DNA of 64,000 bases from Neoscytalidium dimidiatum (lineage: Eukaryota > Ascomycota > Dothideomycetes > Botryosphaeriales > Botryosphaeriaceae), in NCBI GenBank assembly GCA_037367355.1, contig CM074700.1, forward strand, positions 1,612,001 through 1,676,000, read 5' to 3'. The position numbers and the translations under genes are program-made. The notes below the pieces were generated by a model. It saw nothing but the letters and a program-made list of their open reading frames with translations, had not been told where the DNA came from and searched no databases. This document shows positions 59,664 through 64,000 of the stretch, one piece after another; the first letter of the stretch is position 1; the number at the start of each line of letters is the position of its first letter.

Positions 59664-61600
59664 TCCGCTATAAATTTCGCTTATTTATTAGCGTATACTA
59701 AATATATATAATTACCCTTATTTAGTATTTTTTACTAGTAGGCTAATTTATTTATTCTACTTATTATTACTACTTAATATAGTATTCTATTAACTTTCTA
59801 ATCTAATAGTTATAAGCCCGGCCCGCGTATTAATACCTTTCGAGTAATATATATATAAGTTAACCTATAGTATCTAGATAATAATATATACAGTAGTATC
59901 GGTATATTCTACTATTACTACTATCTAGTATTTAAGTACTTAATTAAGAGTTATACGCCTTCTTTAAATTTAAAAGTACGAAGCTCTTTAGTTATTTTAT
60001 TAAGAAACGCTTTCTTTATATACGGACTACGCTATATAAGGCTAGTTAAATACTAGTATATACGCTATAATAGCCTTACGTATACTAGTTATACTATCTA
60101 TCTCTAATAAGTAGAAAGACTAGATTAATACTATTAGAATTAAGGCGAAATCTAATAAAATATTCGAATATATCGACTCTAGTAAGCCTAATAAGCTAAC
60201 GTAACTAAAGAAATCTATATTAAGCTTAAATTTAGCTATATAAAGCTTCTCGTTATTAAATCTTAACCTATAGTCGAATAATAAACTTAAAGTAGAATAT
60301 AAACGAAATCTCTTACGCTATTTAAAAGCTAAGGATCGTATTTTATAGCTATCTAAGGTTATTACTAACTTAATTAGACGTTAATATTAACTAGTTCTTA
60401 GAAGAGTTAAAGATTATTATTTATAAACGCTACTTTATACTCTTTAAAAATAAGTAGTACTACTAGAAGATAGTATTATTAAATAGCTATATATAGAATA
60501 TATAAAGCTTTAGATACTATCTACTTATTAGAACGTCCTCTTATAGATAGATAAATAGAAAGAATAAATATTTTATATAGAAGTAAATAATCTTACTTTT
60601 ATAACTATTAAGTATACTAGTATAGTCTTTCTAGTAATACTTTAGAAGTACGATAAAATCTACGCCTTAAACTAATAAATACTACTTAAAAATAACTTCT
60701 TATTAGACTATAGTATTATTATAATATATAAATAGTATAGAATCGAGGTAGAGTTAAAAGAAAATCTATATAAGTAATCTAAATAGGCCTTCTTAATAGA
60801 ATTTAGGGGCTATTCTTCTAGATAGAGAAAGCTAAAATACCTCTATAATAAATACTATTAGTACTCTATATATTATTATATTAATCTATCTATTCGTTCT
60901 ACGAATTAGTAACTACGTAAAAAGATAGTAGAGAAAGTTAATAATATACTTAGAAATCCTAAATTTAAGGCGAAAGTTAATATAATATTAGTAAGAAATA
61001 AACGAATTCTTAATTAAAAGAAGCCTATAGTACTAACTATAGAAGTTAGATTACTTATAGCTATAGTAAATACGATACTAATAGCTTTCTTAGCTTAAAA
61101 GTAAGATTCTACTATAATATAGCTCTTATAGATTATAAATACTAGCTTAAACGCTTATATTTACTATAAATATATAAAATAATAACTTATAAATATTCGC
61201 CTAGTAGTAAACGATAAATATATTATTTTAGATAGTAAATCTTAACTAATTAAAAGCTATATAGACGTACTAGTTATAGTATAAAGAAATAATAAAAAAG
61301 TTAAAATACTTCTTAAGAATATCTACTACGTACTTAATATATTAGCAAATCTTATCTTAATCTAAACTATTAAGAAATTAGGTTATTTAATAGACGCTAG
61401 TAAAAGACGTATATATAAAATAATAGATTAGTCTATCTTCTATAATATTATAGTAGAAAATAATATCTACTTTATTAAATACTACTAGAAGTTAACTTTA
61501 TTAAATATAAACTATACTCTAGCCGCTATAACTATAAGAAAGCTTCTAATTAATTACTAGTATATATTAAACGCTAGCCTATAGATAAATAGATAGTTAG
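59664..61600 (+). mobile_element. Ty1/copia-type LTR retrotransposon relic, heavily RIPed
   Basis: In one plus-strand frame a protease-like segment at 61129 reads (stop)IINTSLNAYIYYKYI, matching the copia WI(I/V)D(S/T)G motif if G-to-A changes are allowed (TGG to TAG, GAT to AAT). Exactly 60 codons further, in the same frame at 61309, LLKNIYYVLNILANLILI matches the GAG pre-integrase segment of copia, and KKLGYLIDASKRRIYK follows. All stops between the two are TAA or TAG, expected from Gln and Trp codons. Upstream 60-61 kb is presumed gag by position. Reverse transcriptase and LTRs were not found, so the copy is truncated at about 61600 by the next sequence. Limits are approximate. Confidence 0.65.
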
Positions 61601-64000
61601 AGACTAACGTAGAGAGAAGGCTACTAGCGTATCGCCGGTAGAACTCTAGCGGTCAGGCGAAAGATAAAACCTTAATTAAGACTAGCCTACTAAAACCTTC
61701 TTTCTATTAAATCGTCTATTTATAAATATAAGCCCTTCGTTTTTCTATTAACTCTCTATTTACTATATAGTTCTTATATTCGATTTAATTATAATTTCTA
61801 CTAGAGAAAAGACGGTTAATCGCTAAAGATATCTCCTCGTTATCGTTTATACGCGTTCCGCTAAGCTAACGCTAAAGAAACTTCTTTAGAACTTCTTTTA
61901 AACTTCTATACGCCCGCTAATAATTATATAGATATAGGGTCTATAAATACTCTTAAAGAAAACTTAATAGTTATCTTCTCTATACTAGCGTAAGAAGACT
62001 TAGTACTACTAAAAGTCTTAGACCTTAATAAAGTTAATCTAAAAGCTAATATCCTTAACTTTAATAACGCATAAAGTTAGCGTTAAGATAGCGCTTAGAG
62101 TATCTACTTTAGATACGCTCTAAAAGATAATAGAGATAATTTATTAGCGCTATTATAGGCCTTAGACCTTACTAGTAACTTTAAAGAAGTATAGAGACTT
62201 TAAAAGATTCTAAAGATACTTCGCGTACTCTAATAGATATTTATATCTAAGAAATAACGGCTAGCTAGCGTACTACTAAAGAGCGCTAGCGAAGACTAAA
62301 GTAAGAAGCGGCTTAAAGCGCTAATAAAGATAAAGCTATTAAAGCTTAAGATAAAAATCTAGAAGGTCTTTAACGAGTAGATTATAGTAGTAGAAAATAA
62401 GTTTAAAATTATTTATACGGACTACGACTATTAATAGCGTATACGGTAGATCGTATAAAGCCTAGACCCGCGTCTAAACCTTACGTAAAAAGCGTACCGC
62501 CGTCTAAGCGAAGAAAAAATAAAGGATCTACTCTTATAAAAGGAGTTTAAGTAAATACTTTAAAATATTATTTATAATCTCGTAGTTAAACGCTTTAATA
62601 ACGTAGTTAAGTATTATATTTATATTATAAGGCTAGGCTAGAAGTTTAATAGCTTTCTAGCCTATATATAATAGTTTAAATAATAGTTTATTTATCGCTA
62701 AAAAGTTAAGAACTAATAAATTAACTAGTAGTTCTCTCGTATTATCTTAGAGCTTTATCTAAAGCTCTACGAGCTTTAGTTTATAAAGTAAATTAAGACG
62801 GTTAATAATATATTCGCTAAGATCCGCTACGCGAAATAAATTTTAGCTACTATTTAGGCGGTAGGTAATAAGTCCGCCGATAGAAAGCTAGGTAAACGCG
62901 TCTACTAAGACGGCCCTCTAAGAACTCTATATAAAGATAAGAGAAAGAAGCCTTAATCTACTAGAGACGAAGAGTTAAGAAATACCGTTAGAGAGCCTAG
63001 CTAATTCTATAGAAACGCTAGGCCTTCGTAGAGCTTTTATAGGGGAAATAGTCTATCTAAAAAGAACGACTTCTTTAAAGATAATAAGTCTTAGACAGGA
63101 AAAGCGAAGCTCTCGTAGTTAAGCTAACCTAGCTACGCCTAGAGCCGCCTATAGAGGAGGTAGTAAAGAGAATAATTATTAATATTAAACTTAAGAGAAT
63201 AGTAGAAGATATTTCTTTTCTACGTGTACTATATAATAGCGAATATTAATTAAATCTTATTAACTAAACTCTAGTTAAATACCTTACTATTATACGTACG
63301 CTCGAAAAGATCTATAGACTATAGGCGTACTTTTTTAATAATAATCCTATAAAGATTTAAGATTCGTATCTATTATCGATTACTACTATCGACTTCTAGA
63401 GTATCGCGCGTATAGTAGATTTCTAGTACTTTTAAAGCGTCTTCTTTATAGATTACGACTTAGTCTTAAAATAGAATTAGCTAGTAAAAATAGATTCTAT
63501 AATCTCTTTCTATACTAGAAAGTTTATATAGAGTACTACTAACGCGTTACATCTTATTATTATATTAACCTAATAGTTTATCGTAATTATTAAGTAGAAT
63601 AAGATAGTATACGCTCTCTATCTTTTAGAGTACGTACTATAACTAATAGTATCTACTCTCTAAAAGCTAAGTTAGCTACTAGCTAGCGTATCTTTAGAAG
63701 AAAAAGAGAAAGAAGTCTAGATAGAAGAAGATCTAAATTCTAACTAACTTATAGAATTCGAGTAGAGAAAGACGTAGAAGACTAAACGCCGTCTAGTCGC
63801 CGCCTATATATTCTATCTTAAAGTAGGCTAGCTACTAGATACGATCTTATAGCTAGTAGCGAGTCTCGCTAAAAAGAATAAGCTCTCGGCCTTCTATTAA
63901 GAAAATAAGAACGTCTTTCTAAACGAGTAGAATCTAATACTAGTATTATACTTCTAATATAACTATACTATTAAATTAAAAATCGATAAGACGCCGCTCT
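61601..64000. mobile_element. Second RIPed element, possibly an LTR retrotransposon (unclassified)
   Basis: A GC-richer patch near 61600-61680 marks the change from the copia-like frame. After it come a TATA-like ATAAATATAAGC (about 61720-61731) and then a long stretch in which one plus-strand frame at a time carries only TAA/TAG stops; the part around 62460-63000 reads as a basic, Lys/Arg/Ser-rich protein, as gag does. No protease, reverse transcriptase or integrase motif could be identified, so the class is open. It runs off the right edge. Confidence 0.4.

Larger units (their letters stand above)
59664..64000. repeat. RIP-mutated AT-rich island
   Basis: From about 59664 to the end of the window the sequence becomes dominated by A and T, packed with TA dinucleotides and almost free of CA and TG: by eye I found three CpA (59891, 61654 and 63096) and one TpG (about 63224) in 4.3 kb. 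CpG is still common, so ordinary methyl-C decay at CpG is not the cause. This is the signature of repeat-induced point mutation, CpA to TpA on both strands. No intact gene is present. The left boundary is sharp, within a few tens of bases. Confidence 0.93.

Noticed and set aside
1..64000. tRNA, rRNA, riboswitch or CRISPR-like arrays
   Set aside because: Scanned by eye for B-box motifs, 5S-like segments and regular repeats; none found, though a short tRNA could have been missed.

Overview
This window comes from the nuclear genome of a filamentous ascomycete (Pezizomycotina). The support is short GT-AG introns (mostly 47-85 bp) with GCTAAC/GCTGAC-like branch points, fungal-only families (Zn2Cys6 transcription factor, HET domain, fungal-type Tel1, Nup192 and Mrp17), and a saturated CpA-to-TpA repeat-induced point mutation (RIP) block at the right end. 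A class such as Dothideomycetes or Eurotiomycetes is possible, but the sequence alone does not settle it. All gene models below were spliced by hand from the sequence; exon limits are given so that they can be checked.

Layout. 0.9-4 kb: Dpb11/Rad4/TopBP1 BRCT scaffold (+). 5.9-9 kb: Zn2Cys6 transcription factor (-). 9.7-10.6 kb: Hnt3 aprataxin-like HIT protein (-), divergent from a DHX57-like RNA helicase (11-15.3 kb, +). 16-17.6 kb: Pus9/Rib2-like tRNA pseudouridine synthase (-), divergent from a hotdog thioesterase (18-18.6 kb, +). 18.8-19.5 kb: glycine-zipper protein (-). 20.3-22.4 kb: HET-domain protein (-). 23.3-25.2 kb: amino-acid permease (-). 26.1-27.2 kb: GNAT acetyltransferase (-). 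29.7-31.7 kb: serine-rich single-pass membrane protein (-). 33.8-34.9 kb: NmrA-like reductase (+). 35.8-37.3 kb and 39.5-40.9 kb: two Gfo/Idh/MocA oxidoreductases flanking a divergent mitochondrial pair, GCV3 (-) and MRP17 (+). 41.9-47.4 kb: NUP192 (-), divergent from TEL1/ATM (47.7-56.9 kb, +). 57.3-59.2 kb: a decayed Hsp70/HSPA12-like gene (-). 59.66-64 kb: an AT-rich RIP island holding a Ty1/copia relic and a second degenerate element.

How the genes relate. Most are housekeeping genes in divergent pairs with 250-380 bp shared promoters. Three (Dpb11, Hnt3, Tel1) act in checkpoint signalling or strand-break repair, but they are dispersed and do not form a cluster. I see no biosynthetic cluster, CRISPR array, tRNA or rRNA.

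Most notable points: the almost complete loss of CpA/TpG in the right-hand 4.3 kb with a sharp edge, and an Hsp70-like pseudogene just outside that edge with stop codons of RIP type; two frame-preserving, stop-free introns in TEL1 (51 and 60 nt) that naive ORF calling reads as protein; an oxidoreductase intron whose family-consistent 3' splice site reads GG instead of AG; and unusually long introns in two otherwise compact genes. I did not find a clearly new multi-gene system.
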